Positions 25,273-34,199 of a stretch of 64,000 nucleotides of DNA are shown piece by piece. Location of the stretch: the NCBI GenBank assembly GCA_023423975.1, contig JAFAEO010000043.1, forward strand, positions 1-64,000. The letters run 5' to 3'. The DNA is from Pseudomonadota bacterium. GTDB lineage: Bacteria > Pseudomonadota > Gammaproteobacteria > Burkholderiales > Burkholderiaceae_B. How positions within the stretch are numbered: position 1 is the stretch's first letter; each line of letters starts with the position of its first letter. Under the pieces are notes generated by a model that saw only the letters and a list, made by a program, of their open reading frames with translations, did no database searches and was not told where the DNA came from. A program made the translations under genes and the position numbers.

Positions 25273-25944
25273 ATGGATTGGAATATATATCTGACGCCCC
25301 TGTTGCAGGGGGCGTGGGTGACCGTTCAACTGACGGTCTATTCGACCATACTGGGTGCGATTACCGCGTTTGTGTTCGGTATCGGCAAGCTTTCAAGCAA
25401 CTGGTTTTATCGCGGATTCTCGATCTGCTTTGTCGAGATTTTTCGTGGAACATCGCTGCTGGTGCAACTGTTCTGGCTATTCTTTGCGCTGCCGCTATTG
25501 GGGCAGGCCCTGGGCCTGGACTTTCGTATGGCGCCACTTGTCGCCGGTACGCTGGCTCTGGGGTTCAATATCGGCGCCTATGGCGCCGAAGTCGTACGGG
25601 GTGCCCTGCAGGCAGTGCCGCGCTCGCAATTTGAGGCGGCCAAGGCGCTGGACTTTACGCCGCGCCAGACACTACGGTTTATTTGCCTGCCCCAGGCCAT
25701 TCCGGAAATGATGCCCAGCTTTGGTAACCTGGCGGTGCAAAATCTTAAAGATACAGCATTGGTATCGTTGATCAGCCTGGGCGATATGGCGTTTCGTGCT
25801 GAACAGATCCGCAATTACACACAGGACAGCACGACGGTGTACACCATTTTGCTCTTCATGTATTTCGGCATGGCGCTGATTCTGACCGGTATCATGAAAC
25901 TGCTGGAGCGCTCTGTCGGGCGCTGGCGCGCGGGGAGGGCCTGA
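25273..25944 (+). CDS. ehuC: ectoine/hydroxyectoine ABC transporter permease EhuC
   Basis: A 223-residue inner-membrane permease of the HisMQ type. It opens with NIYLTPLLQGAWVTVQLTVYSTILG and contains a FRGTSLLVQLFWLFF segment. The EAA loop that docks the ATPase reads EAAKALDFTPRQTLRFICLPQAIPEMMPSF, about residues 116-145. Four to five membrane segments are visible. I start at the ATG at 25273, with AAAGGCGA upstream; a longer open frame from 25183 adds an unlikely basic stretch. Stop and the next start are 2 nt apart. Pairs with EhuD to form the channel. Confidence 0.87.
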   Translation: MDWNIYLTPLLQGAWVTVQLTVYSTILGAITAFVFGIGKLSSNWFYRGFSICFVEIFRGTSLLVQLFWLFFALPLLGQALGLDFRMAPLVAGTLALGFNIGAYGAEVVRGALQAVPRSQFEAAKALDFTPRQTLRFICLPQAIPEMMPSFGNLAVQNLKDTALVSLISLGDMAFRAEQIRNYTQDSTTVYTILLFMYFGMALILTGIMKLLERSVGRWRAGRA

Positions 25945-25946
25945 GC

Positions 25947-26639
25947 ATGCTATTTGGAATTGAATGGGACACCAGCAGTAACTGGGCGTTTGCTGTTTCG
26001 ATTTTTCCGATACTGCTCAAAGGCCTGGTGGTTACGCTGCAGGCGACCGTGCTGGGCTTTCTTGTGGCAATGGTGCTGGGCCTGATTCTGGCGGGCCTCA
26101 AAAGTGCCCGCCTGGCTATCATTTCGTGGCCTGCAAAATTCATCACTGAATTTATCCGCGATACGCCATTGCTGGTTCAGCTTTTCTTTCTTTATTATGT
26201 CTTGCCCGAGCATGGCATTGTCCTGCCCGCTTTCCTGACAGGGGCGCTGGCATTGGGGGTGCAGTATAGCGCCTACCTGTCAGAGGTCTACCGGGCCGGC
26301 ATCGAGTCCATTCCACGCGGGCAGACCGAAGCGTCCCGGGCATTGGACCTGGCGCCTGTGCGCACTTTCGGTTTCATTATTTTGCCTCAGGCCATCCCGC
26401 GCATTATCCCGGCGATGGGAAACTATCTGGTGTCCATCATGAAAGATGTGCCGGTACTGTCGGTGGTTACTGTGCTGGAAATGCTCAATGTTGCAAAAAT
26501 CATAGGTGATCGTACCTTCAATTATCTGATACCGCTATCCATGGTGGGGATCATTTACCTGATCCTGACGATCGTCGCGTCCTATGGGGTGCGATATCTG
26601 GACACCCACCTGCCCAAACGAGGAATACCTTTACGATGA
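25947..26639 (+). CDS. ehuD: ectoine/hydroxyectoine ABC transporter permease EhuD
   Basis: The second HisMQ-type permease, 230 residues, homologous to its upstream neighbour. It has FPILLKGLVVTLQATVLGFLVAMVLG and IRDTPLLVQLFFLYYVLPE near the N-terminus. The EAA loop reads EASRALDLAPVRTFGFIILPQAIPRIIPAM, about residues 126-155. It begins 2 nt after ehuC and ends in an ATGA overlap with the ATPase gene, so expression is coupled. Partner specificity follows the receptor gene. Confidence 0.88.
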   Translation: MLFGIEWDTSSNWAFAVSIFPILLKGLVVTLQATVLGFLVAMVLGLILAGLKSARLAIISWPAKFITEFIRDTPLLVQLFFLYYVLPEHGIVLPAFLTGALALGVQYSAYLSEVYRAGIESIPRGQTEASRALDLAPVRTFGFIILPQAIPRIIPAMGNYLVSIMKDVPVLSVVTVLEMLNVAKIIGDRTFNYLIPLSMVGIIYLILTIVASYGVRYLDTHLPKRGIPLR

Positions 26640-27511
26640 ATAATCCGATGAATAATGATAATTCGACGAGCACCCCGGATCACCCGCAGGGCCAAGATGC
26701 TTTGACTGCAGATGGTGCTGCTACCGGCACGGATACCGGCGAGCCGATTATCCGCTTTGAAAAAGTCGTCAAGAAATTTGGCGATGTGACTGTGCTGGAC
26801 GAACTGGATTTCGAAGTTCGCAAGGGCGAAAAAGTGACCATTATCGGCCCGTCCGGTTCCGGTAAATCCACGGTGCTGCGTATCCTGATGACACTTGAAA
26901 ACATCAATGATGGCGTAATTTATGTGACCGGCAGACCGTTATGGCACGAAGAGAAAAACGGTGAGCTGGTGCCCGCAGCAGAAGAGCACTTGCGCGAGAT
27001 GCGCAAGGAAATGGGTATGGTATTTCAGCAGTTCAATCTGTTTCCGCATATGACGGTGCGTCGCAACGTGACCGAAGCGCCGGTGCAGGTGCTCAAGCTG
27101 TCCAAAGACGAAGCCAACGAGCGCGCCGACAAGTATCTCGAACTGGTGGGCCTGTCCGATCAAAGCGACAAGTTCCCTAGCCAGCTCTCCGGCGGCCAGC
27201 AGCAGCGCGTGGCTATTGCGCGTGCGCTGGCGATGCGACCAAACATTATGCTGTTTGATGAACCAACCTCGTCATTGGATCCTGAGCTGGTGGGCGAGGT
27301 GCTCAATGTGATTCAGCGGCTGGCCGAAGAGCACGATCTGACCATGTTGCTGGTGACGCATGAAATGCAGTTTGCCAAGCAGATTTCAGATCGGGTTTGT
27401 TTTTTTGACAAGGGAAAAATCGTCGAGCAGGGCACACCCGAAGAGGTTCTGGTTCATCCTCAGGAGCCGCGCACGCAGGAATTTCTCAAAAGTTTTATCG
27501 AGCAGCATTGA
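26636..27511 (+). CDS. ehuA: ectoine/hydroxyectoine ABC transporter ATPase EhuA
   Basis: The cytoplasmic ATPase of the importer, 291 residues. Walker A GPSGSGKST, Q-loop MGMVFQQFNLFPHMTV, signature LSGGQQQRVAIARAL, Walker B IMLFDEPTSSLD and the H-loop LLVTHEM are all intact. Compared with most HisP-type ATPases (240-260 residues), it has an N-terminal extension of about 35 residues. The extension is rich in Asn, Asp, Thr and Gly (NNPMNNDNSTSTPDHPQG) before EPIIRFEKVVKKFG. The start overlaps ehuD's stop (ATGA); an ATG four codons on (26648) is also possible. No ectoine-degrading genes (eutBCDE or doeABC) follow, suggesting use for osmoprotection or a catabolic locus elsewhere. Confidence 0.9.
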   Translation: MNNPMNNDNSTSTPDHPQGQDALTADGAATGTDTGEPIIRFEKVVKKFGDVTVLDELDFEVRKGEKVTIIGPSGSGKSTVLRILMTLENINDGVIYVTGRPLWHEEKNGELVPAAEEHLREMRKEMGMVFQQFNLFPHMTVRRNVTEAPVQVLKLSKDEANERADKYLELVGLSDQSDKFPSQLSGGQQQRVAIARALAMRPNIMLFDEPTSSLDPELVGEVLNVIQRLAEEHDLTMLLVTHEMQFAKQISDRVCFFDKGKIVEQGTPEEVLVHPQEPRTQEFLKSFIEQH

Positions 27512-27518
27512 TTTCACG

Positions 27519-27540
27519 CAGGGCACGGTAACGTGCCCTG
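27519..27540 (+). terminator. hairpin after ehuA
   Basis: CAGGGCACG, loop GTAA, CGTGCCCTG: a perfect 9-bp stem with a stable tetraloop, 8 nt after the ehuA stop. No T tract follows, so it may protect the mRNA end or terminate weakly. Confidence 0.55.
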
Positions 27541-27689
27541 ATACGCATGCTGCCGTTGCCATTGGCCAAGTGATGCGCCAGCAAAAACGCGGCACCGGCC
27601 GGGCTGTCGTCTATACTATATGCCGCTATTATGATAGAAGTGGCACGGCACGAGAGACATTCGTTAGCCACTGAACGTAAGGGAGCGGT

Positions 27690-28346
27690 CTAAGAGGTAC
27701 CGGCCAGGTTATCGCTGTACACAATCCGGATGCCTTGTTCCAGCAATGTCTTGCGGGTGTCTGCATCGGTTTGGGCGGAAACCGGAGCGGTTGCGTCCCA
27801 GATGACAAATGTATTGAATCCGGCCGCCTGCGCGTCTTGCGCCGTCCATAGTACACATACATCCCGAGCCAGGCCGCCAATATACACATTGCGTACTTGA
27901 CGATCCTTCAGCCAGCCGGCTAGGCCGGTTAACGGGCGTTCGCCCGCAGGGTTATAGTTTTCGCAAAACGCACTGTACGAGTCAACAGCGGGATCGGCGC
28001 CCTTGCGTACGATGACATTCATCCTGTTCCAGTCGATGGCGCCATGCAGTGCCGCACCGTTTGTTCCCTGTATGCAGTGATCAGGCCATAGCACCTGAGG
28101 ATGGCCGTAAAGCTCAATACTGTCAAAGGGTTTGCGACCGCTGTGAGAGGACGCAAAGGAAATATGGCCGCCGGGATGCCAGTCCTGGGTGGCGACATAA
28201 TGGGCAAAACAATCCTGCGCCAGTAAGGCCTGCACGGGCGTCACAATGGCATCAGCCTGTTCGCATGCGAGCGGGCCACCCGGCATGAAATCCGGCTGGA
28301 TATCGACCAGAACCAGTGCGCTGTGCGGCAATATGCTGTTTGTCAT
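27690..28346 (-). CDS. pncA: nicotinamidase
   Basis: A cysteine hydrolase of 218 residues converting nicotinamide to nicotinate for NAD salvage. Key elements are VDIQPDF with the catalytic Asp near residue 16, the metal-site DWHPGGHISFAS, and LWPDHCIQGT. RKGADPAVDSYSAF follows, then GGLARDVCVLWTAQDA with the nucleophilic Cys near residue 160. All residues of a true PncA are present. The ATG at 28346 overlaps the stop of the upstream dehydrogenase gene (ATGA); an upstream in-frame start lacks a ribosome site. It is translated with the dehydrogenase gene, though no metabolic link is obvious. Confidence 0.93.
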   Translation of the reverse strand: MTNSILPHSALVLVDIQPDFMPGGPLACEQADAIVTPVQALLAQDCFAHYVATQDWHPGGHISFASSHSGRKPFDSIELYGHPQVLWPDHCIQGTNGAALHGAIDWNRMNVIVRKGADPAVDSYSAFCENYNPAGERPLTGLAGWLKDRQVRNVYIGGLARDVCVLWTAQDAQAAGFNTFVIWDATAPVSAQTDADTRKTLLEQGIRIVYSDNLAGTS

Positions 28347-29299
28347 GACACTGTTTCGTCCAGCCACTGGATCAATTGTTGTTGCACATTGGTTGAAAAT
28401 TTGCGGTATACCTGTTCACTGACAAAGCCCATATGCGGCGTCAGCAAGATGTTGGGCAGGGCAACCAACTCGGGGCTGATGCCAGGTTCGTTATCAAACA
28501 CATCCAGCGCGGCAAATCCCGGCCGGCCCTGTTGCAGTGCCTTGACCAGGGCCGGCGTATCAATCAGATTGGATCGCGAGGTATTGACCAGCAGGCTGCC
28601 CGGTTGCATCAGCGCCAGCGTGTCGCTGTTGAGCAGCTTGCGCGTGGCATCGGAGACAACAATATGCATTGACACAACATCGGAAGTGGACAGCAGGGCT
28701 TCGAGTGATACGCTGCTTGCGTCCGCTTCGCGAGCCCGTTCTGGCGTCATGTGCGGGCTCCAGGCCTGGACTTGCATGCCAAAGCCGCGACCCACGGCAG
28801 CCATGCGCTTGCCGATGTGTCCAAGACCAATCAGGCCCAAACGTTTGCCTTCCAGCACTTCGGGCAGATGCTGGCAGATTGCGGGCGTACGCCACTGCGG
28901 TTGCTGCGGGCTGACAAGCAGGTCCGGCAGTTTCTTGGCGGATGCCAGAATCAACGACCAGGCCAGCTCGCAGGTACCAGCTTTGGACGGACCAAATTCG
29001 GTCGCCGTGACCTTGATGCCGGCTGCTTCGGCTGCCTGCTGATCAAGTGTATTGTTGCGGGTACCGGTAAAAATGATGCGTTTCAGACTAGGCAATTGCG
29101 CGATCAGCGACTGGGGAAAAGGCGTGCGGTCGCGCATGAGTACAACGCATTGCGCCTGGGCCACTGCGGCCAGCAATTGCTCATCGCGCAGGCGATCGTG
29201 ATAGATTGCCAGATGGCTGCGGCTTTGTATATCGGACCAGTCTACCAGGCGGGTAAGCCCGTGTTCCCAGTCATCCAGTACCACAATTGAGGGTTTCAT
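28343..29299 (-). CDS. D-2-hydroxyacid dehydrogenase family protein
   Basis: A 318-residue NAD(P)-dependent 2-hydroxyacid dehydrogenase, D-specific family (phosphoglycerate dehydrogenase/formate dehydrogenase fold). The nucleotide-binding GLIGLGHIGKRMAAVG motif is near residue 155. The catalytic Arg is in VNTSRSNLID, the Glu in DVFDNEP and the His in LTPHMGFVS. Substrate is not determined; broad 2-ketoacid reductases and phosphoglycerate dehydrogenase-like enzymes share these features, and serA is normally longer or has an ACT domain. It is upstream of pncA with a 4-nt overlap. 162 bp separate it from the carrier gene ending at 29462. Confidence 0.88.
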   Translation of the reverse strand: MKPSIVVLDDWEHGLTRLVDWSDIQSRSHLAIYHDRLRDEQLLAAVAQAQCVVLMRDRTPFPQSLIAQLPSLKRIIFTGTRNNTLDQQAAEAAGIKVTATEFGPSKAGTCELAWSLILASAKKLPDLLVSPQQPQWRTPAICQHLPEVLEGKRLGLIGLGHIGKRMAAVGRGFGMQVQAWSPHMTPERAREADASSVSLEALLSTSDVVSMHIVVSDATRKLLNSDTLALMQPGSLLVNTSRSNLIDTPALVKALQQGRPGFAALDVFDNEPGISPELVALPNILLTPHMGFVSEQVYRKFSTNVQQQLIQWLDETVS

Positions 29300-29461
29300 G
29301 TAATGCTCCGCAAAAAGGGCAGTGATGCAGGCCGTGCCGCAGCGGGCGGCAACAATCGCCTTGTCATCCGGTCAGTGCAAAACAGTATATTACCTCGCAG
29401 GCCGCCACAACGGATATATATCGGGGGCACACGGTGATTCGGTGATGTGGGCGCCTGCGGC

Positions 29462-30391
29462 CTAACCCTGAAACCAGGCCAGCAGCACAGAGACACTGAT
29501 GACCGAGAGCACGGTTGAAATAAAGATGGATTGCGAGACCAGATGTGTATCCCGCTGGTACATGGTGGCCAGCATAAATGGACCGGTGCCGATGGGCAGG
29601 GCGGCCAGCAGTACAGCTGCTTCGCGTTGCACCGGCGGCATGTCAAAGACGATAAAAGCCAGGAATGCCGTGGCAGCCGGCAGAAACAGCATTTTCATGA
29701 AAAGAACTGCGCCAAGTGCCGGGTGTGGGCGGATGCTGCGCGTTTGCGCCAGAAACAACCCAATGGTAACCAGGGCGCAGGGACTGGCCGAACTACCCAG
29801 CAAACGCGCCAGTTCTGCCAGTGGCGCCGGCAATGCAATGCCAAGACCGGATAAGGCCATGCCTGCCACGGGCGAGACAATTAGCGGATTTTTTGCCAAT
29901 GCCACAGCGGTATGGCGCAGGCTGGTCCATACGCTAGCATGTTTTTTCAGTCCGGTTTCCAGGCAGACGATGGACAGCGCAAACAGGACGCAGGCGGTCA
30001 GTATCATGGTAATAACAACCGGGATGATACCGGCCTGACCATAGGCCAGCATGCACAGCGGCAGCCCCATATAGCCCGCATTGCTATAGGACGCGGACAG
30101 GCTGGCTACACTATTGTCCGGCAGGCTGAAACGACGCCGTTGCCAGACCATGAAAATGAAAAAGGTTGCCAGCATGCCGCCGGTACTGGCCAGGATGAAA
30201 GGAATCTGGTTCAGTTCTTCCCAACTGACCGTGGCCATGGCATGAAACAGCAGCGCCGGCAACGCCAGCCAGACCACATAACTATTGAGATGCTGGCTTG
30301 CCTGATCCGACAGGATCCGCCGGCGAGCGGCGATGTATCCGATCAGAATCAGCGCAAAAACCGGAAAAGCGGCATTGATAACGGAATTCAA
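29462..30391 (-). CDS. AEC-family transporter
   Basis: A 309-residue membrane carrier of the auxin efflux carrier (AEC) family, some bacterial members of which export or import malonate or other short organic acids. Ten hydrophobic segments are visible, in two inverted halves around a polar middle. The N-terminal PVFALILIGYIAARRR and ASYSNAGYMGLPLCMLAYG are typical, the latter being the conserved Asn-Gly-Pro crossover region. KNPLIVSPVAGMALSGLG begins the second half. The gene ends 162 bp before the dehydrogenase gene, so co-transcription is possible and substrate may be a hydroxy- or keto-acid; this is inference. The upstream amn stop is 9 nt away. Confidence 0.87.
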   Translation of the reverse strand: MNSVINAAFPVFALILIGYIAARRRILSDQASQHLNSYVVWLALPALLFHAMATVSWEELNQIPFILASTGGMLATFFIFMVWQRRRFSLPDNSVASLSASYSNAGYMGLPLCMLAYGQAGIIPVVITMILTACVLFALSIVCLETGLKKHASVWTSLRHTAVALAKNPLIVSPVAGMALSGLGIALPAPLAELARLLGSSASPCALVTIGLFLAQTRSIRPHPALGAVLFMKMLFLPAATAFLAFIVFDMPPVQREAAVLLAALPIGTGPFMLATMYQRDTHLVSQSIFISTVLSVISVSVLLAWFQG

Positions 30392-30399
30392 AATACGTG

Positions 30400-31893
30400 T
30401 TATTTAAAAGCGGTTTCAATAAAGCTGCGCAGTTTACGCGAATGCAGCCGCTCGCGGGGCATCTCACGCAATTTTTCCAGCGCCCGCATGCCGATACGCA
30501 AATGCTGGCTGACCTGCTTGCGGTAGAAATCCGAGGCCATCCCGGGCAGCTTCAGTTCGCCATGCAGGGGCTTGTCCGACACACAAAGCAACGTGCCGTA
30601 CGGTACACGAAAGCGAAAGCCATTGGCAGCGATGGTTGCCGATTCCATGTCAAGTGCAATGGCCCGCGATTGTGAGAAGCGCTGCACCGGTTCATGCTGG
30701 TCCCGCAATTCCCAGTTGCGGTTATCGATGGTGGCTACGGTGCCGGTACGCATGATCCGTTTAAGTTCCCAGTCAGACAGCCCCGATATTTCTTCAACCG
30801 CATGTTCCAGGGCAACCTGGATTTCCGCCAGCGGCGGCACCGGCACCCAGAGCGGCAGATCGGCATCCAGCACGTGATCTTCACGCACATAACCGTGCGC
30901 CAGCACATAGTCGCCCAAGCGTTGTGTGTTGCGCAGTCCGGCGCAATGGCCCAGCATGATCCAGGCCGAGGGCCGCAATGTGGCGATGTGGTCGGTAATG
31001 GTCTTGGCATTGGACGGCCCCACCCCAATATTGACAAGTGTGATGCCGTTGCCATCGTCGCGTTTCAGGTGATATGCCGGCATTTGCGGCAATCGTTGCA
31101 ATCTCTGGGACGGATCCGGTCGCCCCTTGCGCGTTATGTGATTACCCGGCTCGACCAGGGCTGTATAGCCCGAGGCTTCGTCCTCGATCAATTGGGCGGC
31201 CCGCTCAATAAACTCGTCGACATAAAACTGGTAATTGGTAAACAGAACAAAATTCTGGAAATGTTCAGGCGCGGTGGCCGTGTAGTGTTGCAGCCGGTGT
31301 AATGAATAGTCAATACGTGGCGCGGTAAAGGGAGCTAGCGGTCCTGGCTGGCCGGGCTCTTCCCGCAATGTGCCATTGACGATGGCATCGTCCATGACGG
31401 CCAGATCAGGGACATCGAAGAAATTGCGCAGGGAAGAGCCGATCGTGTCGGCATAGACGCCTTCAACATACTGGCCGCCGGTAAAGGCGAAATGCAGCGG
31501 GATGGGGATATCGGATTCGCCAATTTCCACAGGCAATTGATGGTTTTTCATGATCAGCCCGATCTGCTCAAGCAAATAGCTTTTGAACTGCTGGGGCTGG
31601 GTGATGGTCGTCTGATAAAGGCCGGGTTCAGTGGTATGCCCGTATGACAGACGTGAATCGACTTCCTGATGGTCGGGCACATGCAGGCGGATAGCAGGAT
31701 AGCAGGCGCGCGTGCGCTGGTCAGCCCGGCTCTCGCCGCTGATGTAGCGGTAAAAGGACTCTCGGATGAACAATGTATTGCGCTCGTATATGCGCAGCAA
31801 TTCTTCAAAAGCCAGGACCGGGTCACGAAAACTGGAAAAACCGATTCTTTGCGGGGAATGAAAGGTAGAAGGCGTACTTTGCTGTGTGTTCAT
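30400..31893 (-). CDS. amn: AMP nucleosidase
   Basis: The enzyme splits AMP into adenine and ribose 5-phosphate, regulating adenylate pools. The product, 497 residues from the ATG at 31893, has the Amn N-terminal domain (FRDPVLAFEELLRIYERN). It also has the C-terminal phosphorylase-like domain with NIGVGPSNAKTITDHIATLRPSAWIMLGHCAGLR and AIALDMESATIAANGFRFRVPYGTLLCVSDKPLHGELK. The acidic DMES motif and glycine-rich segments are intact. An upstream in-frame start at 31926 exists; neither has a good ribosome site, so the start is uncertain by 11 codons. The promoter region to its left on the map holds a near-duplicate 20-bp repeat (31961-32019). Confidence 0.92.
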   Translation of the reverse strand: MNTQQSTPSTFHSPQRIGFSSFRDPVLAFEELLRIYERNTLFIRESFYRYISGESRADQRTRACYPAIRLHVPDHQEVDSRLSYGHTTEPGLYQTTITQPQQFKSYLLEQIGLIMKNHQLPVEIGESDIPIPLHFAFTGGQYVEGVYADTIGSSLRNFFDVPDLAVMDDAIVNGTLREEPGQPGPLAPFTAPRIDYSLHRLQHYTATAPEHFQNFVLFTNYQFYVDEFIERAAQLIEDEASGYTALVEPGNHITRKGRPDPSQRLQRLPQMPAYHLKRDDGNGITLVNIGVGPSNAKTITDHIATLRPSAWIMLGHCAGLRNTQRLGDYVLAHGYVREDHVLDADLPLWVPVPPLAEIQVALEHAVEEISGLSDWELKRIMRTGTVATIDNRNWELRDQHEPVQRFSQSRAIALDMESATIAANGFRFRVPYGTLLCVSDKPLHGELKLPGMASDFYRKQVSQHLRIGMRALEKLREMPRERLHSRKLRSFIETAFK

Positions 31894-31960
31894 GTATAAG
31901 CGCTGATTGTTATGGTCATTGACCAAAGCGGGCCATATTGCAATCTGATCCCATACGCAA

Positions 31961-32019
31961 GCTTTGCTGTCCTGTAATATGGTGCCGGAAAGTGGTGTCG
32001 CTTTGCTGTCCTGAAGTAT
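31961..32019. repeat. 20-bp direct repeat in the amn/mscS intergenic region
   Basis: GCTTTGCTGTCCTGTAATAT (31961-31980) and GCTTTGCTGTCCTGAAGTAT (32000-32019) agree at 18 of 20 positions and are 39 bp apart start to start. They lie between the divergent amn and mscS genes. Tandem sites of this spacing suit a cooperative regulator, or they may be a chance duplication. Confidence 0.55.
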
Positions 32020-32147
32020 ATTCTGTCATTATGACACGTTAAAATCCTGACATAGCGAATGCCCGCAATCGGCGTGGGCCTGTCCGATAGCGTTGCCGGA
32101 GGGCGGACCAGGCGTTTTTTGATAAAGCATGTAAGAGAGTGATTTAT

Positions 32148-32987
32148 ATGGATATTCAACAAATCGAAAGTTTCTGGCCCTTTTTGCAGCGCTTTGCCGT
32201 TGATCTGGTGGTCGCCTTCCTCATACTGGGTATTGGCTGGACCGTCTCCAGGTGGCTGGGCAATATGGTGCAGCGCCTGAGCGCCAGGTCGGAAAAAATC
32301 GATCCGACGATCATCCCCATGTTCCGCACAGTCGTGATCTGGAGTGTACGCATCTTTACCATCATTGCCGTACTGTCGCAATTCGGTGTGCAAACAGCCA
32401 GTCTGATCGCGGTGCTGGGCGCTGCCGGCCTGGCTATTGGCCTGGCTTTGCAGGGCACGCTGCAAAATATTGCGGCCGGCATCATGCTGCTGGGCTTGCG
32501 GCCTCTGCGAGTGGGGGAGAGCGTGACGGTGGCTGCAGGCATTTCCGGAACCGTAGACGAAGTGGGGCTGTTTCTGACGCGGATTGTACAGGCCGATGGC
32601 GTGCAGGTAACGATTCCCAATAGTACGGTCTGGAATGGCACGATCATCAATTTGAGCCGTAACCACAACCGTCGTATGGACGTACCTGCTTATGTTTGTT
32701 ATGGCGATGACGTCAATCGGGCGATCGACGTGCTGCTCAAACTGATTGACGAACAGCCCGGCGCGATGAAAATGCCTGCGCCGTCGGTCTTCGTAGGCGA
32801 TCGCAAGGACGGCATTATCACCCTCACATTGCGTGTCTGGGCCAGTGCCGACAATTTCTTCAACCTGCAGAACGATCTGAATCGTGAGGTCCCGATGCGT
32901 CTGAAAGAAGAGGGGTTTGAAAGCCCGAGCCCATTACGGGTGGCAGTGCAGGCCGTGGATGCCAACAAGCAGAATGGCGCCAAATAG
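32148..32987 (+). CDS. mscS: small-conductance mechanosensitive channel, MscS family
   Basis: A 279-residue channel that opens under membrane tension to release solutes after hypo-osmotic shock. Three membrane segments are visible: FAVDLVVAFLILGIGWTVS, IPMFRTVVIWSVRIFTIIAVL and the pore-lining TM3. TM3 has the Ala/Gly pattern AVLGAAGLAIGLALQGTLQNIAAGIML, about residues 85-112. The beta domain begins at LRVGESVTV and includes the VTIPNSTVWNGTIIN motif. The ATG at 32148 has AAGAGAG about 8 nt upstream; a GTG at 32139 adds three residues. Size matches E. coli MscS (286). It is divergent from amn. Confidence 0.93.
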   Translation: MDIQQIESFWPFLQRFAVDLVVAFLILGIGWTVSRWLGNMVQRLSARSEKIDPTIIPMFRTVVIWSVRIFTIIAVLSQFGVQTASLIAVLGAAGLAIGLALQGTLQNIAAGIMLLGLRPLRVGESVTVAAGISGTVDEVGLFLTRIVQADGVQVTIPNSTVWNGTIINLSRNHNRRMDVPAYVCYGDDVNRAIDVLLKLIDEQPGAMKMPAPSVFVGDRKDGIITLTLRVWASADNFFNLQNDLNREVPMRLKEEGFESPSPLRVAVQAVDANKQNGAK

Positions 32988-33227
32988 CCACACCTGACCA
33001 TCTGATGTTGCCGCACCGGCAGATGCCAGGCGGAACATGCCAGCGAGGTCTGTCGTGACAGGCCAGCCAACCAGGGAGGTCACCGTCGCATTCGCGTCTT
33101 TTAAAACAGCAGATCGGCGCCCCCAGGTGCGCCGATATTGCGAAACAGGGACTGCCGGTGCCATGGCGGGTCTGCGCCAACCTTCAGTTGCTTCAGTTGC
33201 TGGTCCAGTCCGACCGCAACAGTTCGC

Positions 33228-34088
33228 TTACGGCCGATAGACCGTTTTCAGAATGTTGGTGCACACTCCGCGCATCATATCCACTTCTTCCTGGGTCATA
33301 TGGATGCGCGTAAACATATAGCGCATGCGCGGCATCAGTTTTTTCGGATGATTGGGATTGAGAAAATCGATCCCGATCAGCGCGCTTTCCCAGTGATTGA
33401 TGAACGCTTCCACCTTTTCTGCGGGGGCATACTCGCGGGCGGCAATGTCTGTATAGCCATGGGCGGGGGTCGACAGCAACAGGTCAGAATGATCAGTTGA
33501 CACCTGTGTCGCGGTGGGAAGCGAATTGCCGGACTGGGCAGGGGGCAGGGCGCTGGCGTGCCGGGCTGCCGGCGGTGACTGCATGGCGTAGTTCAGTTCC
33601 CACGCTGCCAGCAGCAGGGCTTGTGAAACGTTCAGGGAACTGTACTGCGGATTGGCTGGAATATGGCAGATGCGATGGCAGCGGCTGATATCGTCATTGT
33701 CCAGCCCCGTTCTTTCTGTTCCCAACACAATCGCAATACGCGTATCGGCATGATTATTCAGATGCGTTCGCGATAGTTGGGCTGTCTGGCGGATGTCCAG
33801 CGATGGCGGGCCCATGTCGCGGGTGCGGGCCGTCAGGGCAAAGGCCAGGGTAACGCCGGTCAGGGCCGTATCCAGGTCGGGCGCGATATGCGCCTTCTCC
33901 AGGATATCGGTGGCCCCGCTGGCCAGCGCCAGGGCCTCCTCATGGGCCAGAATGCCGCTATCTTTCGGATTGACCAGAACCAGATCGCCAAATCCCATGT
34001 TTTTTATTGCTCTTGCGGCAGAACCCACGTTGCCTGGGTGGGTCGGTGAGACCATGATAAAGCGGACCCGGTTATGTAACGGTGACAT
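33228..34088 (-). CDS. trmJ: tRNA (cytidine/uridine-2'-O-)-methyltransferase TrmJ
   Basis: A SpoU/TrmD-knotted (SPOUT) methyltransferase, 286 residues, that 2'-O-methylates position 32 in the tRNA anticodon loop. The N-terminus VRFIMVSPTHPGNVGSAARAIKNMGF is diagnostic. Knot motifs LGTERTGLDNDD and IPANPQYSSLNVSQALLLAAWEL are complete. A middle proline/serine-rich linker (about 175-220) is longer than in E. coli TrmJ. The C-terminal helical domain (MPRMRYMFTRIHMTQEEVDMMRG) mediates tRNA binding. It is divergent from suhB, a common beta-proteobacterial arrangement. Confidence 0.92.
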   Translation of the reverse strand: MSPLHNRVRFIMVSPTHPGNVGSAARAIKNMGFGDLVLVNPKDSGILAHEEALALASGATDILEKAHIAPDLDTALTGVTLAFALTARTRDMGPPSLDIRQTAQLSRTHLNNHADTRIAIVLGTERTGLDNDDISRCHRICHIPANPQYSSLNVSQALLLAAWELNYAMQSPPAARHASALPPAQSGNSLPTATQVSTDHSDLLLSTPAHGYTDIAAREYAPAEKVEAFINHWESALIGIDFLNPNHPKKLMPRMRYMFTRIHMTQEEVDMMRGVCTNILKTVYRP

Positions 34089-34199
34089 AAAATTCCTTCG
34101 AACGGCATGAATATGGACAGAAATGATGGGATTTGCAGAAGTCTGCTTTATTGTCCATTAAAATGCGTATTTTACTACTCAACCGAAGTCTGGAAAGCT

